NCBI GenBank assembly: GCA_963989385.1
Contig: OZ022508.1
Coordinates: 34,370,166-34,434,165, forward strand
DNA: 64,000 bases
Source: Ctena decussata
Taxonomy: Eukaryota; Mollusca; Bivalvia; Lucinida; Lucinidae
Reading direction: 5' to 3'
The notes beneath the pieces are model-generated. The model was not told the DNA's origin and did no database searches. It saw nothing but the letters and a program-made list of their open reading frames with translations. Both the position numbers and the translations under genes were made by a program. Within the stretch, counting starts at the first letter, position 1, and the number at the start of each line of letters is the position of its first letter. This document shows, in pieces, positions 10,971-24,600 of the stretch.

Positions 10971-11276
10971 TATAAATAAGCATCTTGCTTACTGTCAAAT
11001 CCTGATACTTTTAAAATTGTATTGTAGTATATGTATGTAATTTATAGTTAATAAAATATCGTTTAAACTAAAGGACGTAAAATTGCAAGTCATTCATCCA
11101 ACTTATTTAGACTTGTAATTAAAATACGTTTTATTGAAATGAATAGAAACTAGCTAAAAAGTATCATCAAAGCACTCACAGATCAGATAAAAATGATAGG
11201 CTAAAGCTCTTGATATGACATGATTGCCTTTGTCTATGCACTTACTACTCTGTTGGAACTAATTTAACGAAAAAAG

Positions 11277-11390
11277 TCCAGGGTTCGAGGTTATATTACT
11301 TGAGAATAATCTCAAACTCAAAATACAGCACACTGATTGGCTGCTTCCGAGCATGTGCTCGGAAGCAGCCAATCAGTGTGCTTTATTTAA
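11277..11390. repeat. Foldback palindrome, right arm cut
   Basis: The left arm (gggttcgaggttat, cttgagaataatctc) and hairpin core (cactgattggctgcttccga and partner) match the complete copy at 45829-45966. The right arm stops after gtgcttta, where another palindrome (11402-11549) begins. Confidence 0.75.
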
Positions 11391-11401
11391 GAAATAGATC
11401 A

Positions 11402-11549
11402 GCTCTAGCAGTGAATTGTTGAGTAATAATTCACTGTTTGGGGGTCAAGTAAAGTAGATCATATCACGAGCGCGGAGCGCGGGTGATATATCTACTTACA
11501 ACTGAACGACAAACAGTGAATTATTGCTCAACAATTCAATGCTAGAGCT
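11402..11549. repeat. Foldback palindrome with GC apex
   Basis: Arms gctctagcagtgaattgttg and the inverse at 11525-11549 enclose gatatatcac-type inner arms and the apex gagcgcggagcgcggg. A related copy lies at about 15915-16250. Confidence 0.8.
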
Positions 11550-12638
11550 GAACTATTTCGATTCTAACGCTTAAAAACGCTGAACAAGTATTCTTTTCAT
11601 TCAATTTCTCCCAACTTCCCTGCCCGCGCATCCATGCTCCCGCCAATATTCTTAACTGTATCTAAGGTAAATGTACGTTTTAATGGCAAGTTTAGAAAGA
11701 AAAAGAGACGTTACACCGTCTAACGTCTCAAAATGTCACGGCATTACGTCAGTAATGCAAGTGACGTCAGCAATTAGACTCACGCTCTCCGAGACAGTGA
11801 ATTGTTGCAGAATAAAACACGGAAGCTTTCCGTTGCTTCTACAGGCGCACTGTGTTAGAATTTGAGTTTGCAAATGTACTCAAGTTTATAACCTTTGGGC
11901 CTGATTACTTATAACTGTTTATTTAAGGTAGATGGGTACACAATCAAGGTAGGCAGCTCTTTTTTCTTTTTCGAATGGAGTGAGCTCGAACAGAAAAAAT
12001 CTCCCTGGGAGCAAATCCTTTCCTTTAATAGTTGACTCCAGTTTGGAAGGTCTGTATCATCCAGGAAAGGAAACAAGAGGTTACAAAAGTTGTCTCCTTT
12101 TCAAACATGGTGAAAATCCATGGAGCTGTACATGTACCAAAGCATCTCAAGTTAACTTAAGCAGTGGAGACAGGTCAAAACGAAAAGTTTGTTCAGTAAT
12201 GCAGCCTATTATACAAAACATTTGTGCATAAGTCCGGCATGGGGCAAATTCGAACTCCTTCGAGAACAGCTACCTGTCAATATGCTATAAGTTTCTTGAA
12301 TATTCGTTGAAAAATTGAGGACATGCTTTTAGCAAGGGGCTACAGCCCTGGACTGTCTTTCCCTCAGAAGGCCATTTCTTCCCCTGGTAGTTTTTATTCC
12401 CATCTGTGCAAAGGGAGAACGGCTACATACATGTATCTAAAATACCTATAGCACCCCACCCCCAACCCCGTCTCCCCTTTCCCCCTTCTCTCCAACGACA
12501 CGGCTGTCACCATACAAAATATGTGTAACATAAACGTATATGGAGACATACACTTACAAACCCATCCATGCATCCATGATCATGCATACACACATACATA
12601 CGCACAATGACAGTTTAATACAGGCCTAAGCTGTATGA
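11550..12638. other. Intergenic, no gene seen
   Basis: Contains ACGTCA-type words near 11690-11780 and C-rich runs near 12460-12490. A phrase ggagcaaatcctttccttta (about 11999-12020) is shared with short palindromes at 12820 and 14465. No supported exon. Confidence 0.45.
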
Positions 12639-12722
12639 ATACACCAATTGGAGCACGCTCGGCCAATTCCGTGAATCAGAATCACGAAATTGGCCGAGCG
12701 GTGTTCCGATTGTGAATACACC
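12639..12722. repeat. Short foldback palindrome
   Basis: Arms tgaatacacca..ggagcac..ctcggccaattccgtga are repeated inverted (tcacgaaattggccgagcgg, gattgtgaatacacc) around a 6-base centre. Non-coding. Confidence 0.75.
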
Positions 12723-12814
12723 TGCATGCTGTCTCACCATTTTTACAAAGAAAAACAACTTTTTGTGCCTTCCAGTTTGCCTCCCTGGACGAGGTGCCTT
12801 TCAAAGCTGGGATC

Positions 12815-12868
12815 TACTCTTAAAGGAAAGAATTTGCTCCTCTAGGAGCAAATTCTTTCCTTTAAAAG
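12815..12868. repeat. Perfect hairpin
   Basis: aaaggaaagaatttgctcct is followed directly by its reverse complement. A diverged relative is at 14460-14512. Confidence 0.75.
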
Positions 12869-12939
12869 TTGATCCCTATTGAGAATGGATGCGTAATTAA
12901 ATAAAGCGTAATTGCCTCCCCTTGGAAACGGCTACTATC

Positions 12940-13010
12940 CCTGCAGGCACGCGACGTAGAATCAACATTGATTCAACGTTGATTCAATGTTGCCCAATGG
13001 GAAAAATACA
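12940..13010. repeat. GTTGAATCAAC-type short palindromic repeat
   Basis: gcaggcacgcgacg is followed by repeated attgattcaacgttgattc and gcccaatggg. Sister copies at 14120-14215 and 50180-50272 share the ggcacac termini and tgcccaNtggg ends. Miniature palindromic element. Confidence 0.65.
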
Positions 13011-13026
13011 TGTGTAGCTAGCTGAA

Positions 13027-13256
13027 TTAAGGGACTGGCTCCTTTTCGCAAATACTCTCATATGTTGAATAGCAGTTCATATCATGCCACAGCCAGTTGT
13101 ATCTGACACGCATACAGTCGGAATGACTGTAGGTATCGCTCGGCTCGCCGGGATCCCAGTTCGTGTATGTCACGAATTCGCCAGTCTCCCATCGCCACCT
13201 AGTATCAGGGTAATCATGGTTACCCCCGATCCAGAAACCTCCACCGGGAAAGTTAA
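13027..13256 (-). CDS. Exon 6: CTLD core and stop
   Basis: The acceptor reads cgcttcag on the - strand. The 230 nt begin at phase 1 and end with TAA at 13027-13029. It encodes FPGGGFWIGGN, NWDPGEPSD, SDC, LWHDMNC and SICEKEPVP. It matches 5942-6174 along its whole length. Confidence 0.92.
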
Positions 13257-16200
13257 CTGAAGCGTAAACAAGAAATATTTTTAAAAAAAGATAATCGGCT
13301 TTGATTAAATGGAAGTGTGTATTGTGATATGTTTCAGTCAGGTGCACGTAAGATGTCGAATGTGCTGATCAGATTGTACGGATGCGCATGTTGACATGCA
13401 TATTTGTTGTTGGTGTTTGGGTTTCGATTCGGAAATGCTGTTGAATTTTGAATTGGTTCTGTCTGTGTTGCACATACATGTAACAATGGGGATTGATTGG
13501 CTGACCACCCCACACATAACCTTAAAAGAGTCGCAGTTCCAACAACTAAGCCAGCAACAATTACTTAATTTCGTCTTCTATTTCTATGTCAAGTTATCTT
13601 GTTGGGTTTTTATTATACATAAGCAACATAGCATGCAGGCGAAATGTGTTCTTTGGCAAAAAGCGATTTGGACCGAAATATCTAGATTGATCACGACACG
13701 GTTTATAGGCCAACAGTCAAATGAAACTGAAACTAGAAAGAGAAAGAGAAAGTGAAATGAGCCGCGACACGAGAAAACCAACAATGTGGTCGTCCGAAAA
13801 GCGCAGACTCAGATCAGCCTGTGCATTCACCCAGTCTAATCAGACTCTTTGCTAAGCGCTTAAAGGGTAGCTGAGGGACTAAGCTACCTTCATGCGGAAA
13901 GCGAAGACTCTGATCAGACTGGGCGGATGCCCAGGCTGATCTGAGTCTGCGCTGGACGCACGACCACATTGTTGGTTTTGTCACGTCGCGGCTCAAATGC
14001 TTACATCAAAATGCCGGGTGTATTTATATTGGCCAATGAAACACTTAAAATGTAGGTCAATACTAAGGTTATACGGCTTAAGCCAAAAAACAGTTTTATA
14101 AGTATAGATGCCCCACGGCACACACAGAGTTGTATCAACATTGAATCAAAGTTGATCCAATGTCATTACACTAAATTAACGTTGATTCAAGGTTGATTCA
14201 ACGTTGTGCGCCTGTGGAATTGCAATTTAAAGGGCGAGCATACTTAGTTCAAACGATTTTTCTCCTTTTTCAAACGGAGTCAACTCATATAGAAAAAGAA
14301 GATATTTTAATCCCTGCTGAGTGAATCCCTTATCGTAGGGTTTATTTAGGTTCGTAAATACCGCCTAGTTTTTCTTTTACGCCCGTTTTTAGAGTCAAAC
14401 ACTTGTGACTTTTTGTTTCTTTCCTTGAACGATGAACTCTGAGTCTACTCTCATGACTCTCAACTCTCAAAGGAAAGAATTTATTCTCTGAAAGCAAATT
14501 CTTTCTTTCAAGAGCTGGATCAAATTGATTTTAACCAAACTTGCACAGATACATCATTGGGGGAGGGGGGGAGGGGGAGAAGGGGGAGGGGGCCTTGTCC
14601 CTATTTTCACTTGCATACCATTTTCAAGGTCACGTGAGGTCAAAAAAAAAATGAAAAATATCTTTCCGCACTCTACTGAATAATGAAGCTTTGAATAGGA
14701 TTTGGCGGCCTTGACCATTTTACAAGGTCACAGAAGGTCTTAGGATGCTGATAAAGTGCTTGTCTGGACCCCGTATCTTGAATAAAAGCCAAACATGTGA
14801 CTATGTGCTTGTGACCTTTCAGCTCATTCTTAAGGTTACAGGAAGACAGAACTCTAATGTAATGGTTCCTAAGGTCCAACATCTTAACTAGGCAACATTC
14901 GGGAAAATGATACTGCTGGGAAAGAGCAAATGGTGTGTGGGGGGGGGGGGTCTGCTTTTTGTCAAAAACATTTCAAGTTAAATATGTTCTATAAAAGAGT
15001 TATCCTTTGGAAGCAAGGATCACACCAAAGCACTGAAAACTGTCGAGTGTACATGTAAAGTTTTCTGGGCCAGACTAGCTAGTTTCGGCCAATTAGGCCT
15101 CATCAGTGACCCTCAAATATTTTTAAAGTTCTACAATGCAATCAATGATCCCAAAGGACTAGAAAATAAAATCTACACTATGATGAAGGGCAGGGAGACT
15201 TTTTACGGTGACCACACAGTCCCAATCACCAGCTGTAGTGAAGTTCATTATGTTCTATAAAAGCCTTCATTTTACAGATGCGCAGTCTGGTCTTCAGCTG
15301 AGCCTTTACTGTTCGCATAAACGTAATTGATTGATTGATTGTTTTGGGTTTAACGGCCCTTTGAGACAGTAATTCGGGCAGTCTCCCAGAAAGGGAGAAA
15401 GAGGAGAAATGACAGACGAGAGAAAAAAAATGTCCAAACAACCCCCACCGCACCTACTGCAAGCATAGTAGGCCCTTGCCCTACAATGTTCAAAATCAGT
15501 AGGACGCCCCGGACCAAGAAGTTACACAAAGCACCATCGCACCACTCAACCACCCCCGCATAAATGTAACACCCCATTTTGCCTAACGTGGCTTACAAAA
15601 ATGTACATTGTTTCAGTGTTGCGTCTTACCTGCCATCGCCTGGTGTTCCTGTTCAGTTTCTATACTCAATAAATACCCGCCCAGATATTGACAGTCAGCC
15701 TGTACAAAAAATAGTGAAAGAATAAGAGAATAATAAAAAATGTGAGTAAAATTCGATCGAAATTTAGTGTCCTACTTCTAAAATTCACCAGACAGTGCCT
15801 AAATTCGCACATGCCCATGTAAACATTAATTTTTGATACTGCAATTCAGGTTTTGAATTAAAGATCATTCGACCGCAATAAAACACATCTGAGATGCGTT
15901 TCTTAAAGAAACAGATACGCTCGAACAGCGATTTGTTGAGAAATATATCACTGGTTTGAGGCCATACTTTCGTTTCTCCTTCCGCTGATTCAAAAAGGGC
16001 AGTTGTCAGTTACTGGCGAAAGTATGTGCACTTAGTACTGGTTAACCGCTTAGAAGGTCGAAGCCTGCCCAGGAATAGTGTGGTTAGGTTAACTGACCGT
16101 CCCGACATGACCTTAGTTGTTTACCGTGGACGTTAAGCATCAAATCAACCAACCAACCAACCAATGTTAAAGTAAATCATATCTGAAGCGCGAAGCTCGA

Positions 16201-19200
16201 GTGATATGTCTGCTTACAACTGACCGATAGACAGTGATATATACTATGCACAATAAATATAGCAATTTTTTTTGTATGTGTCAGATCCACCATATTAGGA
16301 TTTTATTGTCAATTTACTGCATAAAGATACAAAGGCCGATCATTCGAGATGGTCTGGCAGGTAAAAGATTCAAGATTGTTCAATTGTAGCGTTCGAACTA
16401 CCGTGACGTCGGATTTTATAACCATTGTGTCTGGAGGACATTTTTGATCATGCACAAAAGCCAAAACCATAATGAGGCGGCTGGTTTGCTGTGAAAATAA
16501 AGGAAAACGCTCTAAAACATTTGAATATGTTACGAGTATGAGATTTACAAAATTCGAAAATTTGACGTTTTCCCTTGTTTTTACGTTATCGTCTTAAAAA
16601 AGTTGTTTCTAATCGGTATTTCTTAAATCCTTTTCGAGTATATGATTCTTTGGTAACTACCAATATGATAACGTAAACAATTTGGAAAGAAAATTCTTCC
16701 CGGTTACTGAGCATAAGTCAAAAGTTTCAGACTAACGTCATCATTTTCTCACAGTTACGTTATACCTCAGTGAAGAAATTTTACAATTAAATTAATCATG
16801 GTATGACCTTTAATTTCAGCTTATTGTTTTTATCGGGTTTTTCTTCTGCATTGCACTGAAGCCACCCGTGAATCATAGCACATTGGACGGAATTATAACA
16901 TTTTACCGTCAATTGCGCATGCTAAGATTCGTCCATTGTTAAAGTCTCCATAGTCCTATCAGCGGTAAAAACGCCTAAACTCAAATCATTGTAAAAAGCG
17001 GTTCAACATTCACGTTTTGTAATAAAATGTGGGTTGGTGTGCATATACTGAGTCATATAACTGGCAAAAAGTAGAGAAAATAAGTTTTTGCAAAATAACA
17101 AATCGCTCAACAAACTACAATTTCCTGTTCTGGTTTCCCGTCCAGCAATGCTATATAAACATAGGCGGGACAGTGATTGGGACTCCACGCCTGTACATTG
17201 TATTTTTACCATTTTATGAAATCGAAAGTAGGTCATTTTAGTTACCAACTAAAATGACCCAAATAAGTTTTTAAACTCTTTTTATGCGAAACTCAAGGAT
17301 GTTTTATATGTTTAAGGCTGGCTATTCACGGTCATTTACGATGACGAAACTACAGTGGGAAGTTTGCAGCGAAACCGCAAGATAAAATTTTTCATGCTGA
17401 TAGAGCAACAGGGCCTTTAAGCTTAACCATATATTTTACACATTCAATAGTTTTGACAAGAAAACTGGGCACGAAAATGATGCGAAAGACCGTACAAAAA
17501 ACCACATGCTTGCCATGTTTATGTTGCTTTTCAATGGGTGCGAATTTCGGCTAATGACCCCTTCTGTGCTAATCGCTTTTCCCCCAATATCGTTTTTAAA
17601 GATGGCTTCTGTAATCCCATGGTATCTTAAGCCCCAAATACGGTTCCCTTCAATGCAATTTAATTTCGCTCAATGTTGCACTTCAGTAATGAGAAAAACT
17701 GCAAAATATAAAAAAAAAATGCTAAATATATTTTGCATAGTATATTATTGTTTGGAAATAAAGTAGATTATATTTATTTTCTTCAAATTCTCCTAACCAT
17801 TCTTTTAGCACACGGATGGCCCCGCGATTAATGTTTACTGGTAAAAGGGCATACAAATTTACTTTCCGTGCTAACCTTCCGAAAAATTGGACACGACACT
17901 GTTGAACGTCAAGAAATCGCTATCTGGCGCCATGTATGTTTTGGCGAAGACGTCAGAAACTGGCTTCACGTGCAACAATATTGTTGCTGATTTGTTGCAG
18001 ATAAACTGATAAAACATGACGGACTATGCCATCTGTGCATACGCTGACCAGCCTGTTCAATACTTGTGCAGTCTGTTTCTCCAAGGCATAATCGGCAAAC
18101 TTTAGCATGAGTCTGTTACCCATTACCAAACCTAAGATGATTCCGTTTTTCTTCATCAAGCCTCGTGTAATTCCGTTACCTTTCACCAAAGCTGGTTTAA
18201 TTCTCTTACCTTTCCCCAAACTTCTTATGATTCCGTTACTCACCATGAAACCACGTATGATTGCTTTACTCTTCATCAAACCTCGTATGATTCCGTTACC
18301 CTTTATCAAACCTCGCTAAGTATGATTCCGTTACCCTTATTCAAACCTCGTACATGTATGATTCCGTTACACTCCATTAAACCTCGAATGATCTCATTAC
18401 CTGTCATCAAACCTCGAATGATTCCGTGACTTTTCATCAAACCTCGTTTGATTCATTTAACCGTCATTAAACTTCGTATGATTCCGTTGCCCTTCGTCAA
18501 ACCTCGTATTTCTATTAATCAAACTTAGCATGAGTCCATTACCGTTCATCAAACCTCGTATTAATTCTTTATCCTACAACAAACCTCGTATGATTCCATT
18601 TCTATTCATCAAACTTAGTAAGAGGCCATTACCTTTCACCAAACCTCTTACTAATTCGTTACACTTCATCAAATCTCGTATGAATCCGTTACCCTACCTA
18701 CTTAACCTAATATGATTTCGCTGGTTTTCACAAAATCTGGCCCTTCATCAAATCTAGAATGATTCCGCTACCATTCATCAAACTTAGAATAATTGCGTTA
18801 CCTTTTATCAAACCTAGTATGATTCCGTTACTGTTCATCAAACCTCGAATAGTTCCGTAACTCTTCACCAAACCTCGTATGATTCTGTTACCTTTCATAA
18901 AACCTCGTATGTGTCTGTTACCCTTCATAAAACCTCGTATGATTTCGTTACCCTTCATAAAACCTCGTATGATTTCATTACCCTTTATCAAACCTCGTAT
19001 GATTCCGTTACCCTTCATCAAACCAAGTATTATTCTGTTACCCTTCATAAAACTTCATATGATTCCGTTATCCTGCATCAAACCAAGTATGATTCATTTT
19101 CCCTTCATAAAACCTCATATGATTCCGTTATTCTGCATCAAACCGCGTATAATTCGGTTACCCTTCATCACATCATATATAGGCCATTTGCTGTCTATAA

Positions 19201-21599
19201 AACAGGTCATTTTGCTAAATATCTCTAAAACTACCACAGCTATCACTGTGAAGTAAAGCGCGTCTTTAATGTCTATCTTATACTTAACTAATCTATAATT
19301 TTCCTTAAATTATATTTTGAAACTACAAAGTTTCTTTTGAAAACTGCACATTTTTAGAAGATATTTTAACTGTATTTTACAAGGGAGTAAGTTTATTTAT
19401 GGAACAGCCTTAGTACCTATGTCAACTGTTAGTTAATTGTACAGAGTTACTCAATGGCACCTATATACCTGTTAATCTGTTCATCTGAGTAAAAATGAAA
19501 TTCACTTACCTATTTGTTGCGAAGATAATTGATTGGTGATGAATAGGATTAATTTATCTATATAGATAGAGACATTTCTTGTTTGTGATGCATATATGGG
19601 CATTGCTTATAGCTATTACATTAAATTATTGTACTCCCCTCTACTTAAGCTGAAAATTTTGTAAATTTTTGTACAGGGTTGAATAGACAAAAGCAAAAAA
19701 TTGACATGATAAAATTCTGAAAGTCAGTTTCCACATTGTATTAGTTTGACAATACCAGTGGAGGAAAAAAATCTATTTTATCACCAATAATAAAAGAGAA
19801 AATCTGCAAAATGACCTGTTTTATAGACAGCAAATGGCCTATACCTAGTATGATTGGAACGGAATTATACGAGGTTGCCGATTGAACCCATGCCATGCCA
19901 TAGACTGGTTCAACCAAGCTCCCAGTATGCCTGTCGTCAAATATCGGCCAAGAAATTGATTGATTGATTGATTTGATGCTTAACGTCCTCGGTAAATAGC
20001 TATGGTCATGTCGGGACGGTCAGTTAACCTAACCACACTATTCCTGGGCCGGCTTAGACCTCCTAAGCGGTTAACCAGTACTAAGTGCACATACTTTCGC
20101 CAGTAACTGACAACTGCCCTTCTTGAATCAGCGGAAGGAGAAACGAAAGTTTGTGGCCAGACCAGGTTTCGAACCTAGGACCTCCCGGCCAGGAAATCAC
20201 CTTCCTTTGCTTTATTCCATTGCTGATATGCCACGTCCTTTGCCTACACAACGGGGGCCTACGGGTAATGACATTCTAGCAACATTTTGCGCACGCAGCT
20301 AAAATTGTCTGACCTGTTAACCCCATAAAGGCATGAACCACACAGCTTTTCAATGATGTCGCCATTACCAATACTGACGCTATGGCAAAGACAAAAGTGA
20401 TTCGAGAAATGGCATCCTGACCCGGATGTAAGCATCATGGGTAAGAGTGGACCAGACTTTTACTGACGAGCCTGTGTCCGATTGGTGCGACAAGTAAGGC
20501 ATAAAATTGCAGTGATCTCAATGTTTGCTATCCAATGCCCAGCATGCACCATGTGGCGCTTACGTTCTCAATTAAATCAAAGGTAGTTTAAGCCAGAATC
20601 AACAAGAAAAGAAACAAATTATATCAATATTTTAATCCGAAACAAATTCAGTGTTTGAAAGCTGTTTCCATCGTGTGCTCGCCATTAACAAATTTTAGAG
20701 GACGGATCTTCAAAGACGCCATTCTAGAAAAGAGCTTTGTCACGAGCTACATCACTAACCATTAGGATCCCCTCGGACCGAGCAGAATTCTGCCCGGTAA
20801 AATTATACCTTACCGTCCTCTAAATTTGAAATAGAATGAGGTGTTTGGAATAAGGTCGGTTTCCAGCTTAGAGCAGACTAGCTGCGTGTTCTAGACTTTA
20901 CTCGATAGACCTGTTGCGATGGAAAGGGCATGGCGTGTCAGCAAAAATCATGCCCTCGAGTCACGCATAGTAGAAAAACATTGAGGGGGTCGGGGTCCTG
21001 GCTCACATTGGCCCACACGGCATTGTGAGGGCCCGGTTGACCCAGGATAAGGCTATAACTGGTTCTAGCATGCTGCGCATGCTCTGACTAGAGCGCATAT
21101 TCTCAGCCTTCATGAGGTCGCCAGGAAGTAAATGCAAAGTGAGGAATAAGCAGAACTTTGAAAGGTAGGGTGTACCTGTGCATTCCACCATTTCTGTTCT
21201 CGAGTATTCTTTTTGTAGCAATGGCCGTCGTACTCTATCCAGCCGGTGTCACAGGAGAAGGGAGCTTCACCTAAACGTATATGAAAGAAATATTTAGCCA
21301 GGACAATGGATATTTGGGCTACACTGATACGATATTACATGCTCTAATGTAGAAGTAAAACATACGCTGTGGGCTTCAACATCCTTCCAGAACCGTTTTG
21401 ATTTTTCTGTAGCTTTATTTCATGACGTAGTCTAAGAACAGTTTACCAGTGATTTTGAACACTATTTGCGTGTTCCTTATTTGCTACAACGGGCCCCATG
21501 TTTATTTCTATAAAGTTTATTCAGCAACACCTACCACATTACACGGTCAGTGCAAACAGTATATTTATTATTTAGCATATTTCTGTGCTAATACTGCAT

Positions 21600-21658
<59 letters not shown>

Positions 21659-24600
21659 CAGACACAAACACACAACATAAATTTCACTCACTGAATTCCT
21701 CTGATGACGTCACGTATGCGATTATAGAAAAACTGAAGAATATTTCAATAAGAAAACGCATCGTTGATATGGACGTTGTCAATGACGTAACACGTTCGCG
21801 CGAAGTGTTATTACACGTGTGGTCATACGAATTTTATGACACTAAGTTATCCACTGAATAACAGCGACATGATATTATAAAAACACATCACTGACAACGA
21901 CTGTGTCAACAAAGCGTTTTCTAATTGCAATAATGTTCATTTTAAGGGGATAAAATTCCATTCAGAGTCCTACACTCATGGGCATTTCATATGAAATTTA
22001 AAGCTCTTTTACATTCGACCAACCAAGCTATGCGAAATCAACAGCAGACGTTGAGTTGGTACTATGAAGTGACAGTGAGTTTCCATAAGAATTGTCCATG
22101 TGCCGTTTTAATATGTGTAGCACGGAATTAAATGACTCGAGAGTAATTTTTTGTTGAGAAAATCTGAAGTTTCTGTTTTGTAATGTCATCGTAAAGTTGG
22201 CGAACCATAGCGTACACTATTTGACATTCTCCGATAACAATGACGCCATAGATGTGTTACCGTAGCAACTAAGAGTTCATAGCGATGTCAGTAGTAAAGG
22301 GTGGCACTATGGCCCCCTTCGTCCGGAGACTAAGTCCGCAGCCTGGGGCAGTCTCGGGCCGGGAGGGGGCCATAGATGCCACCGCTTTAGTAAGCTTGAA
22401 AAGGCTAGTTTGAAATAACTTAGCCTTTTTTTCAGGGGAAAAGTCTATGTAATATGGCATAGGAGATGTCGTAGGAGGCTATACAGCAATATGCGTCTGC
22501 TATGAGTCTCTTGGCCCTGTATCTCAAGACCTCACTATACCAGAGGCATAACTCTATAGCGTCAGTTGATGGTATGAGTTGCTGTGGCATACTCTTGTTC
22601 ATTCTGTTCAATTTCTGAGGCTTTACAGTAATATGCGTCTGCTATGAGTCTCTTGGCCCTGTATCTCAGGGCCTCACTATACCAGAGGCATAACTCTATA
22701 GCGTCAGTACTTGTTCCTGGGGAGATTATAAAATCTTGTATCTCAAGATTTTAATGTTCTGGACTGAAATTATTTCTTACTAGCCTTCTAAAGCCTGACT
22801 ACTACATTTGATGACGAGAAGATCTCTGCTGCCAGTGTGCTTGAACTTGTGGGAATCTAGTGGAAGGTCCACATATCCACATTGAAATTGTGGTGCTGAT
22901 GTGGATGTCAAGTGGAAGGTCCACATATCCACATTGAAATTGTGGAGCTGATGTGGATGTCAAGTGGAAGGTCCACATATCCACATTGAAATTGTGGAGC
23001 TGATGTGGATGATGTGGACTTGATGTGTATGCAATGTGGAGGTTATGTGGATGATGTGGATCCACAATGTGGAGTTTCCACATGTCCACATCTACACATT
23101 AGACAAATCGGCTTACCCTGTCCCATTTCTGACAGACTGACACAATGCATCTCAAAACCTCACTGTTACAATGCCAACTGCCCAGGGGTTCACTTGTTCC
23201 TCATACATCCTAATTCTGAGTTATATCTGATTCCTACCTTCTATTCTGTACATGCATATTGTGGTTTATTATTTTGAAACAAAATTTGGTAGGTGTTGAC
23301 TTGTTCTTTCCAATAAAAGAAAAAAATTGAAAATCCATTGAGGCAATTTGGAGTTATCACAGGTTTCTTACCCTCCATATTCCGTGCATGCGCAGTGTGA
23401 CAATTTATTTTAAGAGTATTTGGTAGGTTTTGACTTGCTCTTTCTAATAAAAAAAGAATTATGAAAATCCATCAAGGTAAAATGGAGTTATTACAGTTTT
23501 CTTGCCCTCCATATTCCGCGCATGCGCCGTTTGACAATTTATTTTAATTTCGTTTGGTAGGTTTTTACTTGCTCTTTCCAATAAAAAAAGAATTATGAAA
23601 ATCCATCAAGGCAATCTGGAGTTATTACAGTTTTCTTACCCTCCAAATTCCGCGCATGCGCAGTGCACATGCCTGGCAAAACATGCTTCTTTTATTTTAG
23701 AGCTAGTAGTTAACACAAAATATACTCATAACTGAAGTGATAAATACATACAGGTATTCACTTTTCATTTGTATCATTTTTCTGAAAGCTACTACTTGTT
23801 TTGTCTATTAATAGAATTAACAAAGTCAATACAGATTTACCTCCCTTGTAATAACACCATAATATGAAAAATTGAATAACTTTGTTATTTTTCGGCCGAT
23901 TTTGATAAAATAAACACCAAAATGTAGATTTTATTATTCTCTAATTTATTTTCATATTTTGAAATGTGTTACTATAAATAGTAACATGACCTTTATTGAA
24001 ATTAGATATATGATATGCAAATGTCCAATCTTGTCTCAAGTAAACTGGTTTATGTTTAGGTATATATATTGGGAACTCGCATATTAATATTGCTGGTTTG
24101 CCGGTCACCACTGGACTGGAACTGGTGTGCACAACGGTTATACCGCCTGGGCCCGCAGATGCGAAGTCTATCGATTACATGTGAAACAGTAGAAGCCTTA
24201 TGGCTTAAGGGGTCGGAACATCCATGGTTCCGTAAAAGGTACCTCCGCTGGCAGGTCTCTGGTCCATAGCGACATTCAGGACTTGTGATCATGTAGATAT
24301 GGCTTCAAATCGCCAGGGCTTCCCAGGCATAGGGTAACCGACCGGGGAAGAAATAGTGCTGTACAGCACACTCTTCTTGCTAAATTTTTAAGTGCATATT
24401 TTTGTCTTTACTGGCATGTAAGAAATAAAGATTGCATTTTTTGTGGCACTATAATCTTGATGAGAATTGTGTGAAATAATATATGAAACTCAAAATGCTA
24501 TCCGGTATATAAGTGTGATGTTCAGATATAAATTCATTCTAGTTTTGAACAGAGAGAAGTAAGAAGCAAGAGAGAAAAAAAACAAAGCAGTTAAAGATAT

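Noticed and set aside
18107..19256. Repeat proteins or a CRISPR-like array
   Set aside because: The 30-bp units are contiguous without unique spacers, so it is a minisatellite; the open frames on both strands come from unit length being a multiple of three.
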